DNA of 64,000 nucleotides from an uncultured Oscillospiraceae bacterium (lineage in GTDB: Bacteria > Bacillota > Clostridia > Oscillospirales > Oscillospiraceae): NCBI GenBank assembly GCA_934636655.1, contig CAKUAS010000005.1, forward strand, positions 1-64,000, read 5' to 3'. Of this stretch, positions 40,944 through 50,996 are shown one piece after another. The notes under the pieces are model-generated. The model saw nothing but the letters and a program-made list of their open reading frames with translations, did no database searches and was not told the origin of the DNA. The stretch's first letter is position 1; each line of letters starts with the position of its first letter. The position numbers were made by a program, and so were the translations under genes.

Positions 40944-42818
40944 ATGACACGCATTAACATTCTCCCGCCGCTGGTGGCCGATATGATCGCCGCTGGCGAG
41001 GTCGTCGAGCGTCCGGCGTCGGTAATAAAGGAGCTCATGGAAAACTCCTTTGACGCGGGCGCGAAAAAGGTGACGGTCGAGTTCAAAAGCGGCGGTGCGA
41101 CATACATAAAAATATCCGACGACGGCTGCGGCATGAGCCCCGAGGACGCGGGGATAGCTTTCACCCGGCACGCGACGAGCAAGCTGCACGACGAAAAAGG
41201 CCTTGAGGCCATCGGAACGATGGGCTTTCGAGGCGAGGCTCTGGCCGCCATTGCCGCGGTGAGCCGCATAGAGCTCGTAACGCGCGAAAAGGGTTCGCCC
41301 GAGGGCGTGCGCGTCACGGTCCACGCCGGAGATATCGTCGACATGTCGCCCTGCGGCTGCCCCGAGGGCACGACGATAACCGTGCGCGATATCTTCCACA
41401 ACACCCCGGCGCGGCTCAAGTTTTTAAAATCCGACCGCTCGGAGGCCTCGGCCTGCATAGCGGCTGCCACGCACTGTGCCCTCGGCAGACCCGAGGTGTC
41501 CGTTCGCTTAAAGCGCGACGGAGAAGAAGTCTTCTTCACCCCCGGCGACGGCCGCGAGGAATCGGCCGTGTATGCGCTTTTAGGGCGCGAAACGGCACGC
41601 GGCATGCTGCCCGTTTCGGGTAAAACGGATACAATGGCCGTCACTGGCTTCACCTCCTCGCCGGCCTTCGGACGCGGCAACCGCGCAAACCAGCATTTTT
41701 ACTGCAACGGAAGATATATAAAGTCTGTGCTGCTTCAGGCGGCGGTCGAGCAGGCATATAAAAACACGCTTCTGACCGGAAAATTTCCGTCTTGCGTACT
41801 GTATCTTGAGCTTTCGCGCGGCGCGGTGGACGTGAACGTTCACCCGGCCAAGACCGAGGTCAAGTTTTCCGACGAGAAAAAGGTTTTTGACCTTGTCTAT
41901 CAGACGGTGCGCGCCTGTCTCGAGGCAGAGCAGAAGCCCATTGAGATAAGGCTCTCCGAAGGCACGAAGAAGGCCGTTTCAGAGCCGAGGTCCGACTTTT
42001 TCCGCAGCATGTCGGCGGACGAGTACCGCGCAAAGGCCTCGGCTCCAAGCCCTGCGCCCGAACGCAGAACCGCCCCCGTTTTCAAAGCGCCGGCATCGTA
42101 TTCCGCACCGGGCCCTGTGTCGGGTTTTAAGCCGCCGGAAGGGCCTAAAGCTCCGGCTTCGCCGAAAACCGACGTTTTTCCGCCGTATTCGCCCCCTCCG
42201 GCACGCGAGAATGTTGAAAAAACGGTTGAAAATGTTGAAAAAATCAGCACTCCGGCCTGCCGCGTGATCGGTGAAGCGCTGGATACTTACATAATCGCGG
42301 AGATCGACGACGAGCTAATGCTCATCGATAAGCACGCGGCTCACGAGCGCATGATATTTGACCGCCTCAAGGCGCAGGACAGGCAGATCATGAGCCAGAC
42401 GCTGCTTGCACCGGTCATCATCCGTCCGACGGCGGAGGACGCGGAGATAATGGACAAAAACTCCGCCCTTCTTGATGAGATGGGCTTTGAAGTCGAGCCC
42501 TTCGGCCAGAACTCGTATGCCGTTCGCGCCGTGCCGGATGATGTCGACGTTTCCGAGGCCGCGTCCGCGCTCGAGGAGATATGCGAAAAGCTGAGAGGCG
42601 GCGATAATGTCTCGGCAGCCGAGGCGCGTGACGAGATACTGCACACCGTCGCCTGCAAGGCGGCGATAAAGGCCGGGCGCAGGCACGATATAGCCGAGCT
42701 TGAGCGCATAGCCTGCGCGGTCGCCTCCGGCGAGGTCAAATACTGCCCCCACGGCAGACCCGTTTCCGCGCGGCTTACGAAAAAGCAGCTTGATAAGTTT
42801 TTCAGCAGGATAGTGTGA
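40944..42818 (+). CDS. mutL: DNA mismatch repair protein MutL
   Basis: 624 aa. GHKL ATPase motifs are present: VIKELMENSFDAGA, DDGCGM, GFRGEAL. A Pro-rich linker (about 350-430) joins the C-terminal dimerisation domain, which carries DKHAAHERMIFDR, equivalent to the endonuclease motif DQHA(x)2E(x)4E, and CPHGRP. So it is the endonuclease-active type found in bacteria without MutH. It is followed after one base by miaA. Confidence 0.96.
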   Translation: MTRINILPPLVADMIAAGEVVERPASVIKELMENSFDAGAKKVTVEFKSGGATYIKISDDGCGMSPEDAGIAFTRHATSKLHDEKGLEAIGTMGFRGEALAAIAAVSRIELVTREKGSPEGVRVTVHAGDIVDMSPCGCPEGTTITVRDIFHNTPARLKFLKSDRSEASACIAAATHCALGRPEVSVRLKRDGEEVFFTPGDGREESAVYALLGRETARGMLPVSGKTDTMAVTGFTSSPAFGRGNRANQHFYCNGRYIKSVLLQAAVEQAYKNTLLTGKFPSCVLYLELSRGAVDVNVHPAKTEVKFSDEKKVFDLVYQTVRACLEAEQKPIEIRLSEGTKKAVSEPRSDFFRSMSADEYRAKASAPSPAPERRTAPVFKAPASYSAPGPVSGFKPPEGPKAPASPKTDVFPPYSPPPARENVEKTVENVEKISTPACRVIGEALDTYIIAEIDDELMLIDKHAAHERMIFDRLKAQDRQIMSQTLLAPVIIRPTAEDAEIMDKNSALLDEMGFEVEPFGQNSYAVRAVPDDVDVSEAASALEEICEKLRGGDNVSAAEARDEILHTVACKAAIKAGRRHDIAELERIACAVASGEVKYCPHGRPVSARLTKKQLDKFFSRIV

Positions 42819-42819
42819 T

Positions 42820-43764
42820 ATGGCCGAAAAAATTCTTGTTATAACAGGTCCGACGGCGACGGGCAAAACGCGCCTTTCCGTCGAGCTTGCAAAGAGCTTT
42901 AACGGCGAGGTCGTCTCGGCCGATTCCATGCAGATATACCGCGGCATGGATATCGGTACGGCCAAGGTGACGCAGGCCGAGATGCAGGGCGTTCCGCATC
43001 ATATGATAGATATAGCCGATCCGGCGGAGGACTACTCCGTCTCGCGCTACGTCGAGGAGGCGGATAAGGCTGTGCGCGATATCCTCTCGCGCGGTAAGCT
43101 GCCCATTATTGCGGGCGGCACGAACCTGTACATCGATTCGCTCATCGCGGGGCTCGACTTTGCCGAAAGAGCGGAGGATGCCGCTCTGCGTGCAAGCTTA
43201 AATGAGCGGTATGACGATATCGGCGGCGAAGCGATGCTCGAATATCTTCGCGGCTTTGATCCCGAGAGGGCAGAAAAGCTCCATGCGGCCGACAAGCGCC
43301 GCATCGTGCGCGCGATAGAGGTCTACACTCTCACGGGCGAGACGATAACGCGGCACGACGTGGAGACCAGAAAGCGCCCGAAGCGCTATGACGCGGTGAA
43401 GATCGCCCTTACCTTTGCCGACCGAACGGTGCTGTATGACAGGATAAATACGCGCGTAGACAAAATGGTCGCGGACGGTCTGTTTGATGAGGTAAAGGGG
43501 CTTTTGGATGCCGGTCTCTCGCCGGCCTGTACCGCCATGCAGGCCATAGGCTACAAAGAACCGGCGGCATATTTTAAGGGTGAAATATCAGGGGACGAGG
43601 CGATCGAGCTCATAAAGCTCTCCTCACGGCGCTACGCAAAGCGGCAGCTCACATGGCTGCGGCGCGACGGTTCTGTCCGGTGGTACGAGTGGCTCGCCGA
43701 GCCGGATTTTTCAGAGGCGCTTTTGCGCTTAGTTGACGGCGGAAAGTGGATAGCCGATAGCTGA
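42820..43764 (+). CDS. miaA: tRNA dimethylallyltransferase
   Basis: 314 aa. P-loop GPTATGKT near the N-terminus, SADSMQIYRGMDIGTAK, IIAGGTNLY and TAMQAIGYKE are diagnostic. It transfers dimethylallyl to N6 of A37 in tRNAs reading UNN codons. The mutL-miaA-hfq order is conserved in many bacteria. The last 15-20 residues (FSEALLRLVDGGKWIADS) lie over R1-like and R6-like sequence, so the C-terminus may have been rewritten by repeats. Confidence 0.95.
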   Translation: MAEKILVITGPTATGKTRLSVELAKSFNGEVVSADSMQIYRGMDIGTAKVTQAEMQGVPHHMIDIADPAEDYSVSRYVEEADKAVRDILSRGKLPIIAGGTNLYIDSLIAGLDFAERAEDAALRASLNERYDDIGGEAMLEYLRGFDPERAEKLHAADKRRIVRAIEVYTLTGETITRHDVETRKRPKRYDAVKIALTFADRTVLYDRINTRVDKMVADGLFDEVKGLLDAGLSPACTAMQAIGYKEPAAYFKGEISGDEAIELIKLSSRRYAKRQLTWLRRDGSVRWYEWLAEPDFSEALLRLVDGGKWIADS

Positions 43765-44400
43765 TAGCTGGTGGTGTGCGGCTGCGCCGCATGGATTGAA
43801 TTTCACCTCATCCGTCACCTACGGTGACACCTTCCCCTCGAAGGGGAAGGCAGAGTGCAGGCAAATTTTGCACCAAATCAGCACAATTTCAAGTCACACG
43901 AAATGCCACGGTTTCGGTCGGCACTAACGTCAACTCGTAGGGGCGAGCAATGCTCGCCTGCATGGTAGGAACTACGATTTAAAAATGCAAAAAAGACAGC
44001 GCGATTTTTAAAATCGCACCGCTACATTTTTGCGTCAGCACGACCGGTGACTGCGGAGCAAAGCATAAGAAAACGGGCGACCAATGGTCGCCCCTACGAA
44101 TAGGTTTAGGTACAGGCAAAATTTTAAGAAGCGGAACAGGCAAGATAAGTTCCCTGCAATGGTGCGGCGCAGCACTGTAGTGCGAGGCAAAAACGGTTTT
44201 CTCCGTACTCTCGATACCGGGATTGCGCAATTGCCGTATTGGCAGGTATCTCAATGCGCTCCAGAAAATCCGTACGGTACCCGCGGGGTGCGAAATCTTA
44301 TGGTTTTTGCGCGGTTTCGATACCGGGCGGCCTCAATATATGTATCGGTATAATCTCAATTCGCCTCTAAAAATGCGCCTCTAAAAAACCGCAGTTTTCG
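43747..44400. repeat. Repeat cluster between miaA and hfq
   Basis: It includes R6 (43747-43770), R4 double hairpin (43805-43850; GTCACC-TACG-GTGAC), a TTTGCACCAAATCAGCACAATTT block, R3 hairpins (43942-43962 and 44075-44095; GGGCGAGC in one, GGGCGACC in the other), and R1-like ends near 44230-44270 and 44320-44385 on the minus strand. No gene is seen in these 650 bases. The cluster separates hfq from mutL-miaA. Confidence 0.8.
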
Positions 44401-44467
44401 ACCGAATATTCATGCTTTTCGGTTTATGATGTTCCTGTCAAATCTACATAGACAGGAGCATGAAAAA

Positions 44468-44695
44468 ATGCAAAAGACACAGAATTTACAGGACGCATTC
44501 CTCAACCAGCTTCGCCGTGAAAAGATAAACCTCACGGTGTTTCTCGTAAACGGCTTTCAGATGCACGGCGTTATCCGCGCCTACGACGGCTTCACCGTTG
44601 TGCTTGACTCCGACGGCAGGCAGCAGCTTATCTATAAGCACGCGATATCGACGATAATCCCGCCCAAGCCCGTGGAGCTTAACACGCAGGAGTGA
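44468..44695 (+). CDS. hfq: RNA chaperone Hfq
   Basis: 75 aa. Sm1 ([26 protein letters not shown]) and Sm2 (the YKHAIST type motif, here IYKHAISTI) are intact, so a hexameric ring is expected. The C-terminal tail is short, as in Firmicutes. AGGAGC lies 11 bases before the ATG. The final codons overlap the start of the next gene. Confidence 0.95.
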   Translation: MQKTQNLQDAFLNQLRREKINLTVFLVNGFQMHGVIRAYDGFTVVLDSDGRQQLIYKHAISTIIPPKPVELNTQE

Positions 44696-45537
44696 AAAAA
44701 GGCGCTTCGTATCTGCGGTACGCGGCCTGCGCCGCGTTTCTCGCAGCAGCGGCGTGGACGCTTGCGTTCTTTGTTCTGCGCGAGCAGTCGCCGGAAACGG
44801 TGACGGCCGAGAGGGCGGAGGTCACGCTCAGCGTCCTCGTCGAGGGCACGGTCTGGCGCGACGAAAAGATCGTTGTGTGCGATGATGAGAATGCGTATAT
44901 CGCGCGAAAGACCGGCGACATGGTCTCGGGCGGAAGCGTGATCGCCGTGCCGGAGGATATGACCGACGCATACTTTGCGCACCTTGAGCTCTCCGGCGGA
45001 GCGGCTCCCGATAAAATCGAGATGCAAAGCCTTGTTTACGCGCCGCAAAGCGGCATTTTCAGTACCTTTGTCGACGGCTATGAGGGCGCTTCCCGCGAGG
45101 ATATCACATCCGTGCAGCCGTTTATTCCGCCGGGAGCTGTGGGTAAAATAGTCTCGGGAGGCTGGTATTTCATTGCCGACACACCCGAATACGACGAATT
45201 CCGCACAGGCCAGAGCGTTTACCTCTCGCTGCCGGATAAGTGCGCGGCTACCGTCATCTCCGCCGGGGACGACAGGATAGTTCTTCGCTGTCGGGAGGGT
45301 CTCGAGAGCGTTATAAACACGCGAAAAGCGGCGTTTAAGATAAGTCTTTCCGAGACACAGGGGATAAAGATCCCAGATGCTGCGCTGCACCATGACGAAA
45401 ACGGCACGTTTGTCTACGTCCTGCGCGCGGGACTCTCCGAGCGCTGTGATGTTGAGATCATACGGACCTGCGAGGGCTACTGCCTCGCAAAAGAGGATGA
45501 AATAAGAGAAAACATGCAGATAGTTTTGGATGGCTAA
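44692..45537 (+). CDS. HlyD-like periplasmic/extracytoplasmic adaptor protein
   Basis: 281 aa. One N-terminal membrane helix (about residues 9-29), then a barrel-sandwich-like segment starting [18 protein letters not shown], and later [20 protein letters not shown] as in HlyD-family adaptors. It lacks the long coiled coil of true RND adaptors. Comparable genes often precede ylmE-sepF in Clostridia. The start is GTG 44692, overlapping hfq's stop. Its partner transporter is not in the window. Confidence 0.65.
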   Translation: MKKGASYLRYAACAAFLAAAAWTLAFFVLREQSPETVTAERAEVTLSVLVEGTVWRDEKIVVCDDENAYIARKTGDMVSGGSVIAVPEDMTDAYFAHLELSGGAAPDKIEMQSLVYAPQSGIFSTFVDGYEGASREDITSVQPFIPPGAVGKIVSGGWYFIADTPEYDEFRTGQSVYLSLPDKCAATVISAGDDRIVLRCREGLESVINTRKAAFKISLSETQGIKIPDAALHHDENGTFVYVLRAGLSERCDVEIIRTCEGYCLAKEDEIRENMQIVLDG

Positions 45538-45714
45538 AATGCGATCATGCCGCACGAAACCTCGCGGACATACCTGCCTCGCAAAAGCGGAAAGTTTAGA
45601 ATTAGACTTTAGACCAACATAAAATAGAGAAAACATGCTGACGGGAGTCGAACACCTGCCGCCTGTCAGCCGAAATAATAAAGAATTTAACATAAAAATA
45701 ATGATAAAGCTGGG
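45538..45714 (+). other. Gap with partial duplication of the upstream gene's 3' end
   Basis: TGCCTCGCAAAAG and ATAGAGAAAACATGC occur both at the end of the HlyD-like gene (45480-45522) and again at 45581-45641, in the same order. This looks like an eroded tandem copy. A GCTGAC / GTCAGC stem (45638-45673) follows. No gene is seen. Confidence 0.5.
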
Positions 45715-45720
45715 ATGAAA

Positions 45721-46416
45721 ATGAGCAGTATCACAGAAAACGTAAAAATGATAAAACAGCGCGTTGCGGAGGCCGCCGTCAGGAGCGGCAGAGTGCCGGA
45801 GGACGTTCGGCTGTGTGCGGCGACAAAGATGAACGACGCTGCCCGCGTGCGCGAGGCCGTCGAGGCCGGAGTGGACATCTGCGGCGAGAACCGCGTGCAG
45901 GAGCTGACCGAAAAGTTCGAGCAGGGAGCCTACACCGGATGCCCTCTGCACTTCATCGGCCATTTGCAGAAAAATAAGGTAAAATATCTTATCGGAAAGG
46001 TGCAGCTCATAGAGTCGGTCGACTGCATGGAGCTGCTCGAAGCGATCGACAAGAAGGCAAAAAGCATGGGCCTTACGCAGGATGTGCTGCTGGAGGTGAA
46101 CATCGGCGGCGAGGCGGCGAAGTCCGGTTTTGCGCCCGATGAGCTCGAGCAGTACCTGCCTCAGATGGCGCAATTTTCCGCCGTCAGGGTGCGCGGATTG
46201 ATGGCAATACCCCCGATTTGCGAAAAAACGGAAGAAATTCGCCCATATTTTCGCTCAATGAAGCAGCTTTTTGTTGACATTGGAGCAAAAAAATACGATA
46301 ATGTCTCTATGGACTTTTTGTCCATGGGTATGAGCGCGGATTTTGAGACCGCGATCGAGGAAGGCGCGAACATCATCCGCGTCGGCACCGGCATTTTCGG
46401 AGCAAGACATTACTAA
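45721..46416 (+). CDS. ylmE: YggS/YlmE family PLP-binding protein
   Basis: 231 aa. PLP homeostasis protein of the alanine-racemase N-terminal fold. The PLP lysine is in LCAATKMND; GENRVQE, HFIGHLQKNK and the C-terminal DFLSMGMSADFETAI with RVGTGIFG are signatures. ATG 45721 was taken over ATG 45715 because of spacing to CTGGG. It starts the ylmE-sepF-divIVA division cluster. Confidence 0.93.
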   Translation: MSSITENVKMIKQRVAEAAVRSGRVPEDVRLCAATKMNDAARVREAVEAGVDICGENRVQELTEKFEQGAYTGCPLHFIGHLQKNKVKYLIGKVQLIESVDCMELLEAIDKKAKSMGLTQDVLLEVNIGGEAAKSGFAPDELEQYLPQMAQFSAVRVRGLMAIPPICEKTEEIRPYFRSMKQLFVDIGAKKYDNVSMDFLSMGMSADFETAIEEGANIIRVGTGIFGARHY

Positions 46417-46447
46417 GCAAGACACTAAGCATAAAGGAGGTCGTGCA

Positions 46448-46933
46448 ATGGCCTGGCTTGATAATATTCGCAACGCTATGCACCCTTACGATGATGATTA
46501 TATAGAAAACGAAGAGCGCGCAGCCGAGGAGGAGTTCTCCCAGCAGGAGGACGAAGTCCCCGCCGAAGAGAGCTTTGAGGAAAGGCAGCCGCGCCCCGTT
46601 TTTTCCAAGCGTGAGCCGAAGCCTCAGGCGAACTACTCCGCTCCCGCGCAGGAAAAGCAGAAGATGAAGCTCAAGTTCGTTCGCCCCGAGCAGTTTGACG
46701 AGGCGGCCGAGATAGCCGACAGCCTCCGTGCTCGTCAGGCGGTGCTCATGAATCTTGAGATGACCGAAACGGAAACCGCGCGCAGACTGCTTGACTTTTT
46801 GTCCGGCGCGGCGTATGCTCTCGGCGGCAGGGTGATGCGCGTTTCCGCGCAGGCGTATATAATCGCCCCCACGAATGTCGACCTCGTCGGCGACGCAGTT
46901 GCCGATTTCGAGAGCGCGGGACTGTACTTTTAA
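46448..46933 (+). CDS. sepF: Cell division protein SepF
   Basis: 161 aa. An N-terminal membrane-binding stretch (MAWLDNIRNAMHPYDDDY) is followed by an acidic linker and the C-terminal SepF domain (about 75-161; ARRLLDFLSGAAYALGGRVMRV and FIIAPTNVD-type strand seen as YIIAPTNVDL). It anchors FtsZ filaments to the membrane. AAAGGAGG precedes the ATG by 7 bases. Confidence 0.94.
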   Translation: MAWLDNIRNAMHPYDDDYIENEERAAEEEFSQQEDEVPAEESFEERQPRPVFSKREPKPQANYSAPAQEKQKMKLKFVRPEQFDEAAEIADSLRARQAVLMNLEMTETETARRLLDFLSGAAYALGGRVMRVSAQAYIIAPTNVDLVGDAVADFESAGLYF

Positions 46934-46960
46934 CAGGCATAGAAAGGTGGATTTTAAGAT

Positions 46961-47542
46961 ATGACTACTCCTCAGGAGATCCGTGAAAAGAGCTTTGACA
47001 AAGCCAGAAGCATGTTCGGCGGTTACGATATGGCGACCATCGACGAGTATCTTGACGAGCTGGCAAACGATTTCGAGGCTCTTCAGAAGGAGAATGTTGT
47101 CCTCAAGACCAAGATGAAGGTCCTTGTCGACAAGATCGAAGAGTACCGCACGAACGAGAGCGCCCTGAATCAGGCCATCCTCTCGGCGCAGAAGCTCAGC
47201 GTCCAGATCGAAAACGACGCGAGAACTCGCAGCGCGAACATCGTCGCCGAGGCCGAGGCCAAGGCAGCGGCTCTGCTCGGCAATATCGACGACAGGATCG
47301 CTCAGGAAGAATCCCGCCTTCAGGCCGCCAAGCTCAGCTCGGCGAAGTTCTTTGACAGCGCCCGTGAGCTTTGCCAGAAGCAGCTTCAGACGCTCGATAC
47401 CCTCATGAAGGCCGCCGGCAGCGAAGTTGCAAAGCCCGAGGCCATACGAATACCGAAGGAGCAGCCCGCTCCCGTTTCCGAACCCACTCCCGCGGATTCC
47501 GGCAACACTCAGGTATTCAACTTTATAAAAGACGAGATCTGA
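46961..47542 (+). CDS. divIVA: DivIVA domain protein
   Basis: 193 aa. N-terminal lipid-binding motif KSFDKARSMFGGYDMATIDEYLDEL is the DivIVA head (about residues 9-33). A coiled coil covers about 35-145, and a variable tail ends NFIKDEI. It recruits division and wall proteins at curved membrane. It is last of the ylmE-sepF-divIVA cluster; ylmG and ylmH are absent. Confidence 0.92.
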   Translation: MTTPQEIREKSFDKARSMFGGYDMATIDEYLDELANDFEALQKENVVLKTKMKVLVDKIEEYRTNESALNQAILSAQKLSVQIENDARTRSANIVAEAEAKAAALLGNIDDRIAQEESRLQAAKLSSAKFFDSARELCQKQLQTLDTLMKAAGSEVAKPEAIRIPKEQPAPVSEPTPADSGNTQVFNFIKDEI

Positions 47543-47597
47543 GTTTTTGCCGAAGCGAATGCTTCGGCTATCGGTATTTGCTTTATCGGCGAGTTTA

Positions 47598-47632
47598 AAG
47601 GCGTGCGGAAACATCGGCACGCCTTTTTATTT
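47598..47632 (+). terminator. Terminator after divIVA
   Basis: AAGGCGTGC / GCACGCCTT with a 10-base loop, followed by TTTAT. A GCCGAAGC / GCTTCGGC stem (47549-47570) lies just before it. Confidence 0.85.
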
Positions 47633-47639
47633 TTCCCAA

Positions 47640-48183
47640 GGGGAAAAATAAAATTAATAATGAATAGTGAATAATGAATAATTGAGGTATTCGCTCGAAG
47701 AGCGAATGAGATTTGATAACACCTCATCCGTCCCCCTTAAGGGGAAGGCAAAATGCAGGCTGCGCCTGCAAGTGAATAGTGAATAGGTGAGGTGTGCGCA
47801 GAGCGCACGGATTTGAATAGGCAACCCCACCGGCTCGGCTAACGCCGACCCACCTCCCCTTACACAGGGGAGGCAATGCACCCGACAACTCTGCCGCACC
47901 ACCTTGGCTCCCCTGCGTAAGGGGAGCTGCCGACGCAGTCGGCTGAGGGGTCGCCGATATGCAGAAATTGTTCCGATTTGGTGCAAAATGATTTGCCGTG
48001 CCCTTGCCTTCCACTTGAGGGGAAGGTGTCGGCCGTAGGCCGACGGATGAGGTGAAATAAAATCGTGCGCCGTCGGCGCACACCACCAGCTGTCCGCTAT
48101 CTACTCGCCGCGGTTTCCGCCGCGGCCTCGATACCGGGCTACCGCAAAAAATGTATAGGTGAGGCGTTAATGCGCCTCTAAAA
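47640..48183. repeat. Repeat cluster between divIVA and ileS: R4, R5, R6, R1
   Basis: AATAGTGAATA and AATAATGAATAA stretches come first, then R4 fragments (47721-47745), a GTGCGC/GCGCAC hairpin (47790-47818), R5 inverted relative to 38448 (47820-47950, with GAGGCAATGCACCC between the arms), R4 inverted (48003-48055) and an R1 end (48130-48183). The R1 end stops just before the ileS Shine-Dalgarno. No T-box (GGTGGTACCGCG) is present. Confidence 0.8.
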
Positions 48184-48200
48184 AAATGGAGGATAAATTT

Positions 48201-50996
48201 ATGGCACAGAAGTATGACGCAACACTCAATCTCCCCAAGACCGAGTTCCCGATGCGCGCGGGCCTGCCCAAGCGCGAGCCCGAGATGCTCAAGCACTGGG
48301 AGGAGATGGACATCTACAACGAGATGCTTAAAAAGAACGAGGGCAAGCCCCTGTTCAACCTTCACGACGGCCCTCCGTTCTCCAACGGTGCTCTGCACAT
48401 GGGTCACGCGCTGAACAAATCCATCAAAGACTTCATCACGCGCTCTTACGCAATGCGCGGCTACTATACGCCGTATATCCCCGGCTGGGATAACCACGGC
48501 ATGCCCATCGAATCTGCCATCATCAAGGAGCAGAAATTAAACCACAAGGCCATGAGCATCGCCGACTTCCGCTCGGCCTGCCACGCCTATGCCGACCATT
48601 ATATTGATGTGCAGCGCGAGGGCTTCAAGCGCATGGGCGTCATCGGCGACTGGGAGCATCCGTACAAGACGATGGATCCCGGCTTCGAGGCCATGGAGAC
48701 CCGCGTTTTCGGCAAGATGTATAAAAACGGCCACATCTACAAGGGCCTGAAGCCCGTTTACTGGTGCGCCTACGACGAGACCGCGCTGGCCGAGGCCGAG
48801 ATCGAGTACAAGGACGATCCCTGCACGACCGTTTACGTTAAGTTCCCCATGCACGACGATCTCGGCAAGCTGGGTGATCTGGACAAGTCCAAGCTCTTCT
48901 TCGTCATCTGGACGACTACGATCTGGACTCTGCCCGGCAACCTCGCAATTGCCCTGCACCCGTCGGAGAGCTATGTCATCGTTAAGGCTCCCAACGGCGA
49001 GATGTACATCATGGCCGAGGCGCTGACCAAGAAGGTCATGGGTCTGGGCGGTTTTGAGGACTATGAGATCGTCGAGAGACACGAGGGCGCGTTCTTTGAG
49101 AATATGCTCGCAGACCACCCCTTCCTGCCCAAGACCAGCCGCCTCGTTCTGGCGGACTACGTCACCATGGACTCCGGCACCGGCTGCGTCCACACCGCTC
49201 CCGGCTTCGGCGCGGACGACTATCTGACCTGCAAGCGCTACGGCATGGATATGGTCGTCCCCGTAAACGATCAGGGCAAGCACACCGACTATGCCGGAAA
49301 GTACGCCGGCATGAGCACCGACGAATCTAACCCCGTTATCCTCAAGGACATGAAGGAGAGCGGAATGCTCTTCGCTTCCGAGGATATCATCCACAGTTAC
49401 CCGCACTGCTGGAGATGCAAGCACCCGATCATCTTCCGCGCGACTCCGCAGTGGTTCTGCTCGGTCGACTCGTTCAAGGACGAGGCCACCGGCGCGTGCG
49501 AGGATGTGCGCTGGGTCCCGGCATGGGGCAAGGACAGAATGAGAAGCATGATCCTTGAGCGCACCGACTGGTGCATCTCGCGCCAGCGCCGCTGGGGTCT
49601 GCCCATCCCCGTTTTCTACTGCGACGACTGCGGCAAGCCAGTCTGCACCGACGAGAGCATCGAGTCTGTCGCCAACATCTATGAAAAAGAAGGCTCTAAC
49701 GCATGGTTCGAGCGTGAAGCGGCAGAGCTCCTGCCCGATGGCTTTACCTGCCCGCACTGCGGCGGCAAGCACTTCACCAAGGAGACCGACACCCTCGACG
49801 GCTGGTTCGACTCCGGCTCTACCCACTACGCCGCCATGGAGCGCGATCAGGGCTTCTGGCCGGCCACGATGTATATCGAGGGCCTTGACCAGTACCGCGG
49901 CTGGTTCCAGTCCTCGCTGCTGGTAGCCGTCGGCGCACTGGGCCGCGGCGCTCCGTTCAAAGAATGCGTCACCCACGGCTGGACGGTCGACGGCGAGGGT
50001 AGAGCAATGCACAAGTCCCTCGGCAACGGCATGGATCCTGCCGAGATCTTCGATAAGTACGGCGCGGATCTCCTGCGTCTGTGGGCCGGTTCTTCCGACT
50101 ATCACGTTGATGTCCGCTGCTCGGACGAGATCTTCAAGCAGCTTAGCCAGAACTACCTCAAGTTCCGCAACACCGCGCGCTACTGCCTCGGCAACCTTGA
50201 CGGCTTCGACGCAAACGATCTCGTAAAGCCCGAGGATATGCACGAGCTCGATAAGTGGGCGATCACTAAACTCAACAAGCTCATCGAGAAGGCCTTCGCC
50301 GCCTACGACGAGTACGAGTTCCACGTCGTGTCGCACCTCATCAACGATTTCTGCGTTGTCGAGCTTTCAAACTTCTACCTTGATATCATCAAGGACAGGC
50401 TCTACTGCTCCGGCAAGAACAGCCTCGAGCGCCGCAGCGCACAGACAGCGCTGTTCCTGATCCTCGATACCCTGACCAAGATGTTTGCGCCCATCCTTGC
50501 ATTCACCTGCGATGAGATCTGGCTCGCAATGCCCCACCGCAGTGAGGACGATGTACGCAACGTCGTGCTCAACGAGATGAACAAGCCCTTTGCCGAGTAC
50601 GCGCTCGACGATGCCGAGATGGCGAAGTGGGACGCTCTCATCTCCGTAAGAAACGATGTCAACGGCGTTCTCGAAAAGGCCCGCGCCGATAAGCGCATCG
50701 GCAAGCCCCTCGAGGCTTCCGTCACCCTGCGCGCCAACGGCGAGAGCAAGGCCGTGCTCGACAAGGTCTCCGACATGGATCTCAAGGAGCTGCTCATCGT
50801 TTCCGAGTGCCTCATCGCCGAGGATGACGCGGCAGACGCTGCCGCTGTTACGGCCTCCGGCTCGTACAATCCGGGGCTGACCGTCTCCGTCAAGGAGGCC
50901 GAGGGTACGAAGTGCCCGCGCTGCTGGATGCATTCCGTAGACGCCGACCCCGAGACCGGCCTCTGCCCCCGCTGCAAATCCGTTTTAGAGGCGTGA
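48201..50996 (+). CDS. ileS: Isoleucine-tRNA ligase
   Basis: 931 aa. Class I signature GPPFSNGALHMGHALNKS (HMGH as HIGH). The KMSKS loop reads AMHKSLGN. An editing (CP1) domain contains TTTIWTLPGNLAIALHP and the TGCVHTAPGFG strand. The C-terminal zinc finger CPRCWMHS...CPRCK is complete. The ATG 48201 follows GGAGGA by 7 bases. The last codons (SVLEA) and the TGA run into TTTTAGAGGCG repeats. No T-box leader was found, which is unusual for a Firmicute ileS. Confidence 0.97.
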   Translation: MAQKYDATLNLPKTEFPMRAGLPKREPEMLKHWEEMDIYNEMLKKNEGKPLFNLHDGPPFSNGALHMGHALNKSIKDFITRSYAMRGYYTPYIPGWDNHGMPIESAIIKEQKLNHKAMSIADFRSACHAYADHYIDVQREGFKRMGVIGDWEHPYKTMDPGFEAMETRVFGKMYKNGHIYKGLKPVYWCAYDETALAEAEIEYKDDPCTTVYVKFPMHDDLGKLGDLDKSKLFFVIWTTTIWTLPGNLAIALHPSESYVIVKAPNGEMYIMAEALTKKVMGLGGFEDYEIVERHEGAFFENMLADHPFLPKTSRLVLADYVTMDSGTGCVHTAPGFGADDYLTCKRYGMDMVVPVNDQGKHTDYAGKYAGMSTDESNPVILKDMKESGMLFASEDIIHSYPHCWRCKHPIIFRATPQWFCSVDSFKDEATGACEDVRWVPAWGKDRMRSMILERTDWCISRQRRWGLPIPVFYCDDCGKPVCTDESIESVANIYEKEGSNAWFEREAAELLPDGFTCPHCGGKHFTKETDTLDGWFDSGSTHYAAMERDQGFWPATMYIEGLDQYRGWFQSSLLVAVGALGRGAPFKECVTHGWTVDGEGRAMHKSLGNGMDPAEIFDKYGADLLRLWAGSSDYHVDVRCSDEIFKQLSQNYLKFRNTARYCLGNLDGFDANDLVKPEDMHELDKWAITKLNKLIEKAFAAYDEYEFHVVSHLINDFCVVELSNFYLDIIKDRLYCSGKNSLERRSAQTALFLILDTLTKMFAPILAFTCDEIWLAMPHRSEDDVRNVVLNEMNKPFAEYALDDAEMAKWDALISVRNDVNGVLEKARADKRIGKPLEASVTLRANGESKAVLDKVSDMDLKELLIVSECLIAEDDAADAAAVTASGSYNPGLTVSVKEAEGTKCPRCWMHSVDADPETGLCPRCKSVLEA

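Noticed and set aside
48060..48190. T-box leader before ileS
   Set aside because: No GGTGGTACCGCG core or specifier stem; the region is R4, R6 and R1 repeat DNA.
48537..50336. 599-residue minus-strand ORF
   Set aside because: Shadow of ileS on the opposite strand; composition follows ileS codon positions.
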